This document shows, one piece after another, positions 16,470 through 25,460 of a stretch of DNA of 28,997 nt; the stretch's first letter is position 1; every line of letters starts with the position of its first letter. Origin of the DNA: Candidatus Baldrarchaeota archaeon (GTDB lineage Archaea > Asgardarchaeota > Baldrarchaeia > Baldrarchaeales > DXJG01); the NCBI GenBank assembly GCA_030587435.1, contig JAUQZC010000128.1, forward strand, positions 1-28,997. The letters run 5' to 3'. The position numbers and the translations under genes were made by a program. The notes below the pieces were generated by a model, which saw only the letters and a list, made by a program, of their open reading frames with translations, was not told the DNA's origin and did not search any database.

Positions 16470-16501
16470 AGTGAACACCACCTCTACCATTAGGGTTTCC
16501 C

Positions 16502-16509
16502 TTTTAAAT
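16502..16509 (-). promoter_or_regulatory. TATA box for the L22-S3-L29-Rnp1 transcript
   Basis: On the minus strand the sequence reads ATTTAAAA. Its centre is about 36 bases before the preferred L22 GTG at 16469, so transcription should start near 16480 and leave a short leader that carries most of the GAGGTGG site. Confidence 0.55.
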
Positions 16510-16953
16510 ACTTCTATAATTCCGTTTCCCGAAGGCTCACCTGATCAAACCAGTACAGGGTAATACTACTTTTACTTAGAGAGTCTTTAAATTTTTAACT
16601 AAAGTTTGTCACTTTTACCTTACAAATATAATAGTTGCGGTACCATAGCCTTGTCACAGGATTGCTATATGAATCTAAGGTATTTATTTTAAAATTTTAA
16701 GAAATTTGATGATTAGGAATTTGTTTGGCTATTTCTGAATAAAGAGCATATCAACTATCCGAATAAACCGGGAATAAATACATTTTTATTTTTTCTCGAG
16801 GTAAATCGTTAATATGAAAACTTATATCTTAATTTCGAGTATTTTTGATAAGACTTTCTTAAGGCTATACTGTATCAACCTTGTCTAGTGCAGGTCTTTT
16901 TAGGTAAACTTTTTAAGTCATTTATTTTTGTGATGGTACGCAAATATACCTAT

Positions 16954-16984
16954 TCCAAGGGTAAATGAACCCCTATCCCTTGGA
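16954..16984. other. Hairpin with alternative inner fold
   Basis: TCCAAGGG (16954-16961) pairs perfectly with CCCTTGGA (16977-16984) around a 15-base loop. A competing inner pairing, GGGT with ACCC (16959-16962 with 16969-16972), overlaps the left arm. It lies about 110 bases before S17. It could be a regulatory RNA structure or a protein site; function unknown. Confidence 0.4.
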
Positions 16985-17037
16985 CACGAAAAAGTTAAAA
17001 ACAATTTTATTAACCATGTTTCAAACTACTCCTCAAC

Positions 17038-17046
17038 GTTTAATAG
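17038..17046 (+). promoter_or_regulatory. Probable TATA box for the S17-L15 operon
   Basis: GTTTAATAG lies about 50 bases before the S17 ATG. Initiation about 25 bases downstream (near 17068) would leave a leader of about 25 bases that includes GGAGGT at 17079-17084. Confidence 0.4.
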
Positions 17047-17092
17047 TAATTCAAATACGTATCGTTTGTAGATAAATTGGAGGTCCTTTAAG

Positions 17093-17419
17093 ATGACTAG
17101 AAACATAGGGTTAGACGTTACTCCGCCTAAAGCAGAGTGTGATGACCCAGATTGCCCATTCCACGGTACTTTACCCGTTAGAGGAAGAATATTTGAAGGC
17201 ATAGTTGTCAGCGATAAAATGAATAGAACGGTCGTGGTAAGAAGAGATTATCTATGGTACGTCAAAAAATATATGAGATATGAAAAAAGAAAATCTCTTA
17301 TTCACGCTCACAATCCTCCATGTATTGACGCTAAAATCGGAGATAGAGTGAAAATAGCGGAGTGCCGTCCCCTTAGCAAAACGGTAAGTTTCGTCGTTAT
17401 AGAAAAATTAAGCAAATAG
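17093..17419 (+). CDS. rps17: 30S ribosomal protein S17 (uS17)
   Basis: The 108-residue protein is an OB-fold 16S rRNA binder. The archaeal N-terminus carries a [10 protein letters not shown] segment, followed by [25 protein letters not shown] and the end [23 protein letters not shown]. The ATG at 17093 has GGAGGT eight bases upstream. It is the first gene of the long plus-strand ribosomal operon, which continues with L14 after 20 bases. Confidence 0.97.
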   Translation: MTRNIGLDVTPPKAECDDPDCPFHGTLPVRGRIFEGIVVSDKMNRTVVVRRDYLWYVKKYMRYEKRKSLIHAHNPPCIDAKIGDRVKIAECRPLSKTVSFVVIEKLSK

Positions 17420-17439
17420 AAATAGTGGAGGGATAATAG

Positions 17440-17865
17440 TTGCCCGCACGTCGTATTCGTAAAATCTCCGTAGGATATAAACCAAGAATTACACGCGGGC
17501 TTCCAGTTGGAGCAAGATTAAAATGTGCTGATAATACTGGAGCAAAAGAACTAGCTATCATAGCTGTTATCGGATACAAAGGACGACTGAACCGATTACC
17601 ATCAGCCGGAGTTGGAGATATGGTTGTGGTTTCAGTTAAAAAGGGTACACCAAAAATGAGAAGACAAGTCGTTAGAGCCATCATTGTTAGACAAAGAAAA
17701 CCATATAGAAGATATAACGGTGTTTGGGTTTCTTTCGAGGATAATGCAGCCGTAATAGTCTCACCAGAAGGTGAACCAAAGGGATCAGAGATACGTGGTC
17801 CAGTAGCGAAAGAAGCAGCTGAAAAATGGCCAAGCGTTGCACGAGTAGCTAGTATAGTTGTCTAG
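17440..17865 (+). CDS. rpl14: 50S ribosomal protein L14 (uL14)
   Basis: The 141-residue protein sits at the subunit interface. Signature segments are [35 protein letters not shown] and the [20 protein letters not shown] end. The start is TTG at 17440 after GGAGGGAT, and no in-frame ATG exists near the N-terminus. It lies between S17 and L24 as in other archaea. Confidence 0.97.
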   Translation: MPARRIRKISVGYKPRITRGLPVGARLKCADNTGAKELAIIAVIGYKGRLNRLPSAGVGDMVVVSVKKGTPKMRRQVVRAIIVRQRKPYRRYNGVWVSFEDNAAVIVSPEGEPKGSEIRGPVAKEAAEKWPSVARVASIVV

Positions 17866-17877
17866 GAGGATAGAAAT

Positions 17878-18360
17878 ATGCCTTTCCCAAAATCTAAACA
17901 ACCAAGAAAACAGAGAAAGTTCCTATATAATGCTCCCCTGCACCTTAGAAATAAATTAATGACAGCACCTCTTTCACCTGACCTTAGAATAAAATATGGC
18001 GTTAAAAGATTGCCAGTTAGAAAAGGTGATACTGTTGTAGTTACTAGAGGAGATTACAAAGAACTTGAAGGAAAAGTTGTAAAAGTAGACCTTAAAAAGT
18101 ATAGAATTTATGTTGAAGGAGTAACAAGAGAAAAAACCGATAGATCAACTGTATATTACCCTATTCACCCCTCAAATGTCATGATTACAAAACTTGACCT
18201 AAGTGATAAATGGCGAAAGAAAATTATTGAAAGAAAGGCAGCCGCTGCAGAAGAATTAATTGAGGAAGAAGCAAAGGAAGAAGCTGAAGAGACGTTAGAG
18301 GAGTCCTTAGAAGAGGCTGAAGAAGAAAAGCCCCAAGAGGAGGGTGAAGAAGTTGGGTAA
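17878..18360 (+). CDS. rpl24: 50S ribosomal protein L24 (uL24) with acidic tail
   Basis: The 160-residue protein is an early assembly factor of the large subunit. Its KOW motif spans [19 protein letters not shown] with [17 protein letters not shown] (about residues 48-82). Beyond the usual end near residue 120 there is an acidic low-complexity tail of about 35 residues (runs of E with AE and EE), seen in several archaeal homologues. The ATG at 17878 follows GGAGG. The 3' end overlaps the S4e start by eight bases. Confidence 0.96.
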   Translation: MPFPKSKQPRKQRKFLYNAPLHLRNKLMTAPLSPDLRIKYGVKRLPVRKGDTVVVTRGDYKELEGKVVKVDLKKYRIYVEGVTREKTDRSTVYYPIHPSNVMITKLDLSDKWRKKIIERKAAAAEELIEEEAKEEAEETLEESLEEAEEEKPQEEGEEVG

Positions 18361-19105
18361 AAAGGGACCGAAGAGACACTTAAAACGTCTTCCAGCACCA
18401 AAATTCTGGCCTATACATAGGAAAGAGTTTAAATGGACCATCAGACCTAGTCCAGGACCACATCCAATGAACAGATGTCTGCCACTACTATTAATAGTTA
18501 GAGATATCCTCGGTTACGCTAAAACCGCAAGGGAAGCTCGCAGAATACTTGCTGAAGGAAAAATAAAAGTAGACGGAAAAATTAGACGAGATTATAAGTT
18601 TCCAGTTGGGCTAATGGATGTTATAGAAATTCCCGATGTAAATGAAGCTTATCGCATACTTCCTTTCCCAAGAAAAGGTTTAGGTTTACATCCGATAAGT
18701 GGCGAAGAGATCGAACTTAAACTCTGTAGAATTGAGAATAAGCGAACTGTGAATGGCGGGCATATTCAACTAAATCTTCATGACGGAAGAAATATCCTAA
18801 TAAGAGTCAATGACCCTACAAAGCCTGAAGAAGACACCTATAAAACAATGGATGTGCTACAAATAGGCCTGCCAGGACAGGAAATCAGAGAACACATTAA
18901 ATTTGAAGAGGAAGTACTAGCACTAGTAACTTGGGGCAAAAACATGGGACAAATAGGGAGAATAAAGGAAATTACCCGCGGAATAGGAAGGCGAATGAGC
19001 GTTGTCACACTCGAAAGTCCTGATGGTGAACTATTTCAAACATCTCTCGAATATGTATTTCCTATTGGTCGAGACAAACCCTTAATTTCACTACCTCAAC
19101 TGTGA
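18353..19105 (+). CDS. rps4e: 30S ribosomal protein S4e (eS4)
   Basis: The 250-residue protein occurs only in archaea and eukaryotes. It has an N-terminal basic arm ([19 protein letters not shown]), an S4 domain ([22 protein letters not shown]) and a C-terminal KOW segment ([13 protein letters not shown]). The TTG at 18353 is preferred because GGAGGG lies eight bases upstream and it gives MGKKGPKRH as in homologues. A GTG at 18344 directly abuts the Shine-Dalgarno bases. It overlaps the L24 end, so the two are coupled. Confidence 0.96.
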   Translation: MGKKGPKRHLKRLPAPKFWPIHRKEFKWTIRPSPGPHPMNRCLPLLLIVRDILGYAKTAREARRILAEGKIKVDGKIRRDYKFPVGLMDVIEIPDVNEAYRILPFPRKGLGLHPISGEEIELKLCRIENKRTVNGGHIQLNLHDGRNILIRVNDPTKPEEDTYKTMDVLQIGLPGQEIREHIKFEEEVLALVTWGKNMGQIGRIKEITRGIGRRMSVVTLESPDGELFQTSLEYVFPIGRDKPLISLPQL

Positions 19106-19153
19106 AAACAAATAGCATTAAAATATTTTCATTGAATTAAAAGAGGGTCGGAA

Positions 19154-19711
19154 ATGGAAGCAACTTTCAAGAAAAAGGAAGAAATACTAAAAAAGTGGGA
19201 AAAAAATCCAATGCTAAAGCCTAGACTAGCAAAGGTAGTCGTAAACTTTGGAGTAGGCGCTAGTGGTGAAAGATTAGAAAAGGGTGTAAAGGTATTAGAG
19301 ACAATAAGTGGTCAAACTCCCGTGAAAATAAGAGCTAAAAAAACAATAAGGGACTTTGGTATTCGTAAAAAGGAGCCTATAGCATGTAAAGTTACACTTA
19401 GGGGAGAAAAAGCAAAAGAGTTCCTTAGAAAAGCTTTAGAGGCGGTAGACTTCAAAATTAAGGCTTCAAGTTTTGATGATTATGGTAATGTAAGCTTTGG
19501 CATAAAAGAACACATAAACTTACCTGGCGTAAGGTATGATCCTGATCTTGGCATATTTGGTATGGATGTATGCATCTCTATAGAAAGACCCGGTTATAGG
19601 GTCAAGCGGAGGAAAATTCGCAGAGCACGTGTTCCTGAGAAACACCGAGTTCATCGTGATGAAGCAATGATATATTTAATGGAAGAATTTGGCGTAAAAA
19701 TTGAAACATGA
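19154..19711 (+). CDS. rpl5: 50S ribosomal protein L5 (uL5)
   Basis: The 185-residue protein binds 5S rRNA and contacts the P-site tRNA. It shows KVVVNFGVGASGERLEKG, GQTPVKIRAKKTIRDFGIRKKEPIA (read in two parts), FGIKEHINLPGVRYDP and the GMDVCISIERPGYRVKRR end. The ATG at 19154 follows GAGGGTCGG. The 48-bp gap after S4e is the longest in this part of the operon but shows no clear promoter. Confidence 0.97.
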   Translation: MEATFKKKEEILKKWEKNPMLKPRLAKVVVNFGVGASGERLEKGVKVLETISGQTPVKIRAKKTIRDFGIRKKEPIACKVTLRGEKAKEFLRKALEAVDFKIKASSFDDYGNVSFGIKEHINLPGVRYDPDLGIFGMDVCISIERPGYRVKRRKIRRARVPEKHRVHRDEAMIYLMEEFGVKIET

Positions 19712-19721
19712 GGGATAGATC

Positions 19722-19883
19722 ATGAGTGAAGAAAGTAAGAAAAAATTTGGTAAGGGTAGTCGTGTATGTAGAAGATGCGGCACACATAGAGCAATAATAC
19801 GAAGATACGGATTAATGGTTTGTAGAAGATGCTTTAGAGAAATTGCAGAAAAACTCGGCTTCAAAAAGCTAGGAGAAAGGTGA
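19722..19883 (+). CDS. rps14: 30S ribosomal protein S14 (uS14), zinc-binding type
   Basis: This 53-residue protein begins [20 protein letters not shown] and ends [14 protein letters not shown]. Two CxxC pairs (C16/C19 and C34/C37) make the zinc ribbon of the short, zinc-type S14. The ATG at 19722 lies ten bases after the L5 stop with GAGGGAT upstream. The gene falls between L5 and S8 as expected. It is short enough to be missed by length-filtered gene callers. Confidence 0.96.
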   Translation: MSEESKKKFGKGSRVCRRCGTHRAIIRRYGLMVCRRCFREIAEKLGFKKLGER

Positions 19884-19889
19884 TACAAT

Positions 19890-20282
19890 ATGCCCTTATT
19901 AGATCCTCTTGCTGATGCATTATCAAACATTATGAATCACGAACTAGCAGGGAAAAAAGCAGTTATTATAAAACCTGCTTCAAAACTCATAGGAGAAGTA
20001 CTAAAAATAATGTTACAGGAAGGATACATTGGAGAATTTGAATACATAGATGACGGAAGAGCAGGAAAGTTTAGAGTACAACTCTTAGGTAGAATAAACA
20101 AATGTGGAGTTATTAAGCCTCGTTTCCCCGTAAAAAAGAAGGATTTCGAAAAATGGGAGAAAAGATACCTCCCAGCTCATGATATAGGCATTCTCATAGT
20201 ATCGACTCCTCAAGGTGTAATGGCCCATAAGGAAGCTATTAAAAGAGGTATTGGAGGACGATTACTCGCTTATGTTTACTAA
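19890..20282 (+). CDS. rps8: 30S ribosomal protein S8 (uS8)
   Basis: The 130-residue protein binds helix 21 of 16S rRNA and organises the platform. It begins [17 protein letters not shown] and ends in the conserved [16 protein letters not shown] with GGRLLAYVY. The ATG at 19890 follows AGGTGA just six bases after the S14 stop. Length and order in the operon are typical. Confidence 0.97.
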   Translation: MPLLDPLADALSNIMNHELAGKKAVIIKPASKLIGEVLKIMLQEGYIGEFEYIDDGRAGKFRVQLLGRINKCGVIKPRFPVKKKDFEKWEKRYLPAHDIGILIVSTPQGVMAHKEAIKRGIGGRLLAYVY

Positions 20283-20296
20283 AATGGTGGTCTAAA

Positions 20297-20860
20297 ATGG
20301 TAAAAATTCCTTACGTTAAATCCGAGGTTGAAGTACCAGGAAACGTTGAAGTAATTGTTGAGGGAAAAAGGGTAACTGTTAAAGGTCCTAAGGGAACCCT
20401 TTCACGAACATTTAATGCGCCAGTAAACATAACTTTAGATGGAAATATTGTTAGGGTCGAGGTGTTCTTCCCTAGGAAAAAGGAGAAAGCTATGGTTGGG
20501 ACTGTGGCTTCACACATTAGAAATATGATAATTGGAGTAACCAAAGGTTTTGTATACAAACTTAAAATTGTTTATGCTCATTTCCCTATAAACGTTAAAG
20601 TTGAAGGCAGAAAGGTCTTAATTGAAAACTTTCTCGGCGAGAGGGCTTCTCGTGTAGCAGAAATTGTAGGAGACGATGTAACAGTAAGAGTTGAAGGTGA
20701 TGACGTAATTGTCGAAGGAATAAACATAGAACATGTAGGACAAACAGCAGCAAACATACAATTAGCAACGAAAATAAAAGACAAGGATCCAAGAGTTTTC
20801 CAAGATGGCATATATGTCTACGAAAAGCACATTGGTGATATTATTAAACGAGTAGCCTAG
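20297..20860 (+). CDS. rpl6: 50S ribosomal protein L6 (uL6)
   Basis: The 187-residue protein has the two related L6 domains. The first includes VEVIVEGKRVTVKGPKGTL, and the second includes FPINVKVEGRKVLIENFLGE and INIEHVGQTAANIQLATK. It sits near the sarcin-ricin loop and the factor-binding site. The ATG at 20297 has GGTGGT upstream. Confidence 0.97.
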   Translation: MVKIPYVKSEVEVPGNVEVIVEGKRVTVKGPKGTLSRTFNAPVNITLDGNIVRVEVFFPRKKEKAMVGTVASHIRNMIIGVTKGFVYKLKIVYAHFPINVKVEGRKVLIENFLGERASRVAEIVGDDVTVRVEGDDVIVEGINIEHVGQTAANIQLATKIKDKDPRVFQDGIYVYEKHIGDIIKRVA

Positions 20861-20873
20861 GAGGCATAAAATA

Positions 20874-21296
20874 ATGCTCAAAGAAAAACTATTAGAACTA
20901 AGAAAGAAAATAAAAAGTAAAAAACCTGACTTCGTTAGGTACGAAAGCTGGAGATATAAGCGAGTTAAACCAAACTGGCGTAAACCAAAAGGAATCGACA
21001 GTAAAGTACGTGAAAAGAGAAAAGGCTGGATCAAAATGCCAGACGTCGGTTATCGATCGCCAAAAGTCGTTAGAGGGTTGCATCCATCGGGATTTGAAGA
21101 AGTCCTTGTTTATCGACCCGAAGATTTAGAAAAACTAGATCCGACAAAACACGCTGTAAGAATTGCTCATACAGTTGGAACAAGAAAAAGACTTGCCATC
21201 CTTGAAAAAGCAGAAGAACTGGAGTTGGTTGTATTAAACCCAGCTGAGGAGGTTCGCAGAGGTGAAATTGAGGAGTCAGAGGAGATTGGCATCTGA
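20874..21296 (+). CDS. rpl32e: 50S ribosomal protein L32e (eL32)
   Basis: The 140-residue archaeal/eukaryotic protein contains the diagnostic FVRYESWRYKRVKPNWRKPKG, VGYRSPKVVRGLHPSGF and HTVGTRKRLAILEKAEEL segments, plus a short acidic C-terminus. The ATG at 20874 follows GGAGGC. The last 35 bases overlap the L19e start. Confidence 0.97.
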   Translation: MLKEKLLELRKKIKSKKPDFVRYESWRYKRVKPNWRKPKGIDSKVREKRKGWIKMPDVGYRSPKVVRGLHPSGFEEVLVYRPEDLEKLDPTKHAVRIAHTVGTRKRLAILEKAEELELVVLNPAEEVRRGEIEESEEIGI

Positions 21297-21723
21297 AATA
21301 CTTAAGGTAGGCATTCATAGAGTTTGGATAGATCCTGATTATGTTGATGAAGTTAGTATGGCTGTTAGACGTGAAGATATTAGACGTTTAATTAAAGATG
21401 GTATAATTCGTGCTCTACCTGAAAAGGGAATATCAACAAGTAGAGCCAAAAAGCTTCATGAACAAAAGAAGAAAGGTAGAAGAAGAGGTCATGGAAGTAG
21501 AAAAGGAAGAAAAACCGCTAGAATGCCTCGAAAAGAAAGTTGGATGAATAAAATAAGGGCTATTAGGAGAAAACTTAGAGAATTACGAGATAAAAGAGTC
21601 ATAACTCGAAGGGTTTATAGAATGTTGTATATGAAAGCAAAAGGCGGAACATTTGGAAGTGTTCGTCATCTATTACATTACATAGAGGAACATAACTTGG
21701 CGAGAAAGGCTATATTAGAATAG
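21262..21723 (+). CDS. rpl19e: 50S ribosomal protein L19e (eL19)
   Basis: The 153-residue protein begins with [20 protein letters not shown], continues with [18 protein letters not shown], and has a long basic helix rich in Arg/Lys typical of eL19, which extends across the large subunit. The start is GTG at 21262, nine bases after GGAGG. It overlaps the end of L32e by 35 bases in another frame, an unusually long overlap for this operon. Confidence 0.96.
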   Translation: MKLRSQRRLASEILKVGIHRVWIDPDYVDEVSMAVRREDIRRLIKDGIIRALPEKGISTSRAKKLHEQKKKGRRRGHGSRKGRKTARMPRKESWMNKIRAIRRKLRELRDKRVITRRVYRMLYMKAKGGTFGSVRHLLHYIEEHNLARKAILE

Positions 21724-21734
21724 GAGGTTTAGAA

Positions 21735-22337
21735 ATGGCAAAAGGCCCAAGGTACAGAGTACTCTTCAGAAGACGTAGAGAAGGAAGAACAGACTATTAC
21801 TTAAGAAGAAAATTGGTAATATCAGGCTTACCAAGATTAGTTGCTAGAAAAACTCTAAAACACACAATTACACATATTGTAATTGCTCAACCTGAAGGAG
21901 ATAAAACCTTGGTTTATGCTCATAGTAGCGAACTTGTACAAAAATATGGTTGGCTAGGTGGAACTGGAAATTTACCCGCAGCATACCTAACAGGTCTATT
22001 AGTAGGATACAAAGCGTTAAAAGCTGGCATTAAGAAAGCCATACTCGACATAGGGCTTCACAGACCAACGAAAGGAAATAGAGTATTTGCAGTTCTTAAA
22101 GGTGCTGTGGATGCCGGCTTAGAAATCCCACACGGCGAAGAGATACTACCAGACGACTCCAGAATAAGAGGAGAACACATCGCAAAATATGCCGAACTCT
22201 TAGAACAAAATAACCCAGATCGATATCAAAAACAATTTTCACAATATCTTAAAAGAGGTTTAGATCCCAAAAAACTCCCGGAACACTTCGAAGAAGTCAA
22301 AAATAAGATAATTTCAGAATTTGGGGAGGGCTCGTAA
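21735..22337 (+). CDS. rpl18: 50S ribosomal protein L18 (uL18)
   Basis: The 200-residue protein binds 5S rRNA together with L5. It has [55 protein letters not shown] and [20 protein letters not shown]. The C-terminal extension of about 50 residues after the bacterial-like core is normal in archaea. The ATG at 21735 follows GGAGG. Its stop overlaps the S5 start by one base. Confidence 0.97.
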   Translation: MAKGPRYRVLFRRRREGRTDYYLRRKLVISGLPRLVARKTLKHTITHIVIAQPEGDKTLVYAHSSELVQKYGWLGGTGNLPAAYLTGLLVGYKALKAGIKKAILDIGLHRPTKGNRVFAVLKGAVDAGLEIPHGEEILPDDSRIRGEHIAKYAELLEQNNPDRYQKQFSQYLKRGLDPKKLPEHFEEVKNKIISEFGEGS

Positions 22338-22972
22338 TGGCAAGCCGTACCGTGGATATCGAGGAGTGGAAACCTAGGACGAGAATAGGTCGTTTGGTAA
22401 AGGAAGGACAAATAACATCAATTGACGAAATATTCCGTGCAGCTCTACCAATTAAAGAACCTGAAATAGTTGATTTTCTTCTTCCTAATCTCGAGGAGGA
22501 AGTCGTTGACATAAATCTTGTTCAACGACAGACAGATGCAGGTGAATTGTCAAGATTTAGAGCAACAGTGGTGATCGGTAATAGAGATGGCTATGTGGGC
22601 ATAGGAGAAGGCAAAGCGCAAGAAATCGGTCAGGCAATAAGAAAAGCCATAGTAGATGCCAAACTAAATATAATACCAGTTAGAAGAGGATGTGGAAGCT
22701 GGGAATGTAGATGCCACTATCCACACTCCGTACCGTTTAAGGTTGAAGGGAAAAGTGGAAGTGTAAGGGTCATACTTATACCCGCACCGAGAGGAACAGG
22801 GCTAGTTGCGGGTGATGTTGCAAAAGTCGTTTTGAGACTCGCAGGAATCCAAGATGTATGGTCAAGAACGTTTGGAGAAACTAGGACGGCGCCGAACTTC
22901 GCTAAAGCTGTATACGACGCACTTAGAAGAACCTATAAATTCGTGTCTCCCAAGGATTGGGGAAGAGTCTAA
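22337..22972 (+). CDS. rps5: 30S ribosomal protein S5 (uS5)
   Basis: The 211-residue protein shapes the mRNA entry region and affects decoding accuracy. The S5 dsRBD-like domain has [19 protein letters not shown], and the C-terminal domain has [20 protein letters not shown] and [13 protein letters not shown] Cys-containing loop, CGSWECRC, precedes HYPHSVPF as in archaeal homologues. The ATG at 22337 is coupled to the L18 stop, with GGGGAGG upstream. Confidence 0.97.
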   Translation: MASRTVDIEEWKPRTRIGRLVKEGQITSIDEIFRAALPIKEPEIVDFLLPNLEEEVVDINLVQRQTDAGELSRFRATVVIGNRDGYVGIGEGKAQEIGQAIRKAIVDAKLNIIPVRRGCGSWECRCHYPHSVPFKVEGKSGSVRVILIPAPRGTGLVAGDVAKVVLRLAGIQDVWSRTFGETRTAPNFAKAVYDALRRTYKFVSPKDWGRV

Positions 22973-22984
22973 GGAGGCATACTA

Positions 22985-23464
22985 ATGCAGGAAAAAAAGA
23001 GATTTGCAGTAGTAAGGCTTCGAGGAAGTGTTGGAGTTCGTAAAGAGGTAGAAGACACCTTAAAAATGTTAAGACTTTATAAAGTTCACCATACCGTTAT
23101 TATAGACAACAGACCAAGTTATTTAGGCATGTTACAAAAAGTAAAAGATTATGTTACATGGGGAGAGATCAATGCAGAAACTTTGACAGCAATGCTGAAA
23201 AAAAGAGGAAGACTCGTAGGCAACAAAAAATTAAGTGATGAAATTGTTCAAAAATATACACCATACAAAACGATAGAAGAATTTGCAAAAGCAATTGTTG
23301 AATTTAAAGCAGAACTTGGCGATATACCAATTCTCAAACTAGTATTTCGGTTACATCCACCAAAAGGCGGATTAAAAGGGTCAAAGAAAAGACCACACCC
23401 CGATGGAGGGGAACTTGGTTATAGAGGCGAAGCAATAAATGATCTACTTAAAAAAATGATCTAG
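22985..23464 (+). CDS. rpl30: 50S ribosomal protein L30 (uL30)
   Basis: The 159-residue protein is the long archaeal form. It starts KRFAVVRLRGSVGVRKEVED, continues VDNRPSY-like IDNRPSYLGMLQKVKDYVTW, and has the archaeal C-terminal extension ending GYRGEAINDLLKKM. The ATG at 22985 follows AAGGAGG, 12 bases after the S5 stop. Confidence 0.97.
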   Translation: MQEKKRFAVVRLRGSVGVRKEVEDTLKMLRLYKVHHTVIIDNRPSYLGMLQKVKDYVTWGEINAETLTAMLKKRGRLVGNKKLSDEIVQKYTPYKTIEEFAKAIVEFKAELGDIPILKLVFRLHPPKGGLKGSKKRPHPDGGELGYRGEAINDLLKKMI

Positions 23465-23478
23465 AAGGAGGCAATAAG

Positions 23479-23928
23479 ATGGTAGTAAGAAGAAGGAAAA
23501 AAAGTAGAAAATTCCGAGGTTCAAGAACTCATGGATACGGTAGAGTAGGGCAGCATCGCAAAGGCGGATCACGAGGAGGAAAAGGACGTGCAGCTGGAAG
23601 AAAACATGGACACATGTGGTCCTACATAATTAAATATGAACCTAACCGATTCGGTAAACATGGCTTTCACCGACCACAAGAACTAATTAGGGAGCCTAGA
23701 ACCATAAACATCGGGGAATTGGATGAAAAAATTGATTTTCTGCTTGAAAATAAAATTGCTGAGTATGAAAGAGATCAGATAGTTGTTGATGTAACGAAAT
23801 TAGGTTTAGATAAAGTTCTTGGAAAGGGAAAAATAACAAAACCTCTTATCGTTAAAGCTAAATCATTTACCATGTCAGCTATAAAGAAAATAGAGGAGGC
23901 CGGAGGAAAAGCAATAGTTATCCATTAG
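23479..23928 (+). CDS. rpl15: 50S ribosomal protein L15 (uL15)
   Basis: The 149-residue protein has the very basic Gly-rich N-terminal arm (SRTHGYGRVGQHRKGGSRGG) that penetrates 23S rRNA, then HMWSYIIKYEPNRFGKHGF, and a globular end with the AIKKIEEAGGKAIV helix and strand. The ATG at 23479 follows AGGAGG. It is the last ribosomal gene before SecY. Confidence 0.97.
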   Translation: MVVRRRKKSRKFRGSRTHGYGRVGQHRKGGSRGGKGRAAGRKHGHMWSYIIKYEPNRFGKHGFHRPQELIREPRTINIGELDEKIDFLLENKIAEYERDQIVVDVTKLGLDKVLGKGKITKPLIVKAKSFTMSAIKKIEEAGGKAIVIH

Positions 23929-23956
23929 ATTTATAATCATCAGCAATTTTAACATC

Positions 23957-23964
23957 TTATATAA
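23957..23964 (+). promoter_or_regulatory. TATA box upstream of secY
   Basis: TTATATAA lies in the 64-bp gap between L15 and secY, centred about 32 bases before the ATG. It could give secY its own transcript with a leader of only about seven bases, in addition to readthrough from the ribosomal operon. Confidence 0.45.
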
Positions 23965-23992
23965 CAATATTATTATCTGAGAGGGTTCCACA

Positions 23993-25453
23993 ATGAGCAA
24001 GTTCCTAAATTTCTTCGCGCCCTTTGTGAGGTTTACACCGGAGGTAAAGTCACCAGACCGAGATGTAACGTTTAAGGAAAAACTGTTTTGGACAGCTATT
24101 GTACTAATTATATATCTAGTTATGAGCAATATACCACTTTATGGAATTCCTAAAGGCCAAGGATACGATTATCTTTACTGGATGCGAGTTATATTAGCAT
24201 CTAAACGTGGAACCCTAACTGAACTCGGCATAGGCCCAATAGTCACAGCCGGATTAATAATGCAACTTCTAGCAGGATCAAAAATAATTGAAGTAGATTT
24301 CTCAGACCCCGAAGATAGAGCACTGTTTACTGGCGCTCAAAAGGTACTAGCCATAATTATAACGGTTTTCCAAGCATTCGCATACCTCTACGCTAAAGCA
24401 TTTGGGCCATTATCATTTGAAAACTCGGTGGCAGTATTTCTACAACTCGTAGCAGCAGGAATACTAATAATTCTCCTAGACGAGACACTTCAAAAAGGAT
24501 GGGGACTAGGAAGCGGAGTAAGTTTATTCATAGCAACAAACACAGCCGAATTAATCCTCTGGGGGTCATTCTCTCCCTTCCCAACAAGAGATCAAGGAGA
24601 TGGCCTCTATCGAGGCGCCGTTCTGGCTTTTTTCCAATTGATGATAGATGCTGCTGGAACAGGAAAATGGCGTGAAAACCTTATTCATGCATTTAACCGT
24701 CCAAACAATCTACCAGATATGAGTGGAGTCCTAGCTACAGTTGTAGTTTTTCTCGTTGTTATTTACCTTGAAGCGTGTAGGGTAGAAATACCAGTTTCAT
24801 ACGCTAAATTTAGAGGATTTAAGGGCAAATACCCAATAAAACTCCTATACGTCTCAAATATACCAGTAATCCTAGTACAAGCGCTCTACGCAAACCTAAT
24901 ATTCTTTGGTCAACTCTTCTGGTCAAGATGGAAGGACACAAACAATGTCTTACTATCTTTGTTTGTAAAAGCTCTCGGCCAATTCGAGCCTACCGAAGCA
25001 GGCTACCTCAAACCGACAGGAGGTTTAGTTTATTATCTTACTCCTCCAAGAAGCCTAGAAGTTATTATAACAGAACCTTTAAGAGCGATTATATATCTCA
25101 CAGTTTTTGTTGCTCTCTGCGCTATGTTCAGCAGTGTTTGGATAGAAGTATCGGGCATCGGACCTAGAGATATAGCTTATCAGCTACTTCAAGCTGGAAT
25201 GCAAGTCCCTGGTTTTAGGCGGTCGCCAAAAATTATAGAAAAAATCTTAGAAAGATATATACCAACGGTTACAGTATTAGGTGGAATCATTGTAGGATTA
25301 ATAGCAGCGCTTGCAGATTTTCTAGGCGCCCTAGGAACGGGAGTCGGCGTTTTACTAACCGTCGGCATCATATATCAATACTATCAAATAATTGCTCAAG
25401 AGCAACTCGCAGAGATCCATCCAGCATTAAGAGGACTATTAGGGCTAGAATGA
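23993..25453 (+). CDS. secY: Protein translocase subunit SecY (Sec61 alpha homologue)
   Basis: The 486-residue protein has ten predicted membrane helices and forms the central channel of the Sec translocon. Recognised features are the N-terminal VRFTPEVKSPDRDVTFKEKL, the plug/helix-2 region with LTELGIGPIVTAGLIMQLLAG, and the C-terminal cytoplasmic loop with GMQVPGFRRSPKIIEKILERYIP before the last two helices. The conserved arginine-rich loop contacts the ribosome. The ATG follows GAGAGGG. It is followed eight bases later by the DUF106 gene; adenylate kinase, which often follows secY in archaea, is absent. Confidence 0.97.
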   Translation: MSKFLNFFAPFVRFTPEVKSPDRDVTFKEKLFWTAIVLIIYLVMSNIPLYGIPKGQGYDYLYWMRVILASKRGTLTELGIGPIVTAGLIMQLLAGSKIIEVDFSDPEDRALFTGAQKVLAIIITVFQAFAYLYAKAFGPLSFENSVAVFLQLVAAGILIILLDETLQKGWGLGSGVSLFIATNTAELILWGSFSPFPTRDQGDGLYRGAVLAFFQLMIDAAGTGKWRENLIHAFNRPNNLPDMSGVLATVVVFLVVIYLEACRVEIPVSYAKFRGFKGKYPIKLLYVSNIPVILVQALYANLIFFGQLFWSRWKDTNNVLLSLFVKALGQFEPTEAGYLKPTGGLVYYLTPPRSLEVIITEPLRAIIYLTVFVALCAMFSSVWIEVSGIGPRDIAYQLLQAGMQVPGFRRSPKIIEKILERYIPTVTVLGGIIVGLIAALADFLGALGTGVGVLLTVGIIYQYYQIIAQEQLAEIHPALRGLLGLE

Positions 25454-25460
25454 GGGAGAA

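Larger units (their letters stand above)
16491..17092. other. 602-bp gene-free divergent region between L22 and S17
   Basis: No convincing gene is present. The region is very AT-rich and holds the L22 promoter at its left end and the S17 promoter at its right end, plus a hairpin at 16954-16984. A 24-codon open frame at 16814-16888 with a GAGGTAA site upstream is the only small-protein candidate, and it is weak. In the usual archaeal gene order no such gap exists, because S17 follows Rnp1 closely. The spacer therefore probably arose at an inversion junction. Confidence 0.7.

Noticed and set aside
16707..16738. Possible C/D box sRNA (TGATGA followed by CTGA 22 bases later)
   Set aside because: No second C'/D' pair, no terminal stem and no recognised guide; such short boxes are expected by chance in AT-rich DNA.
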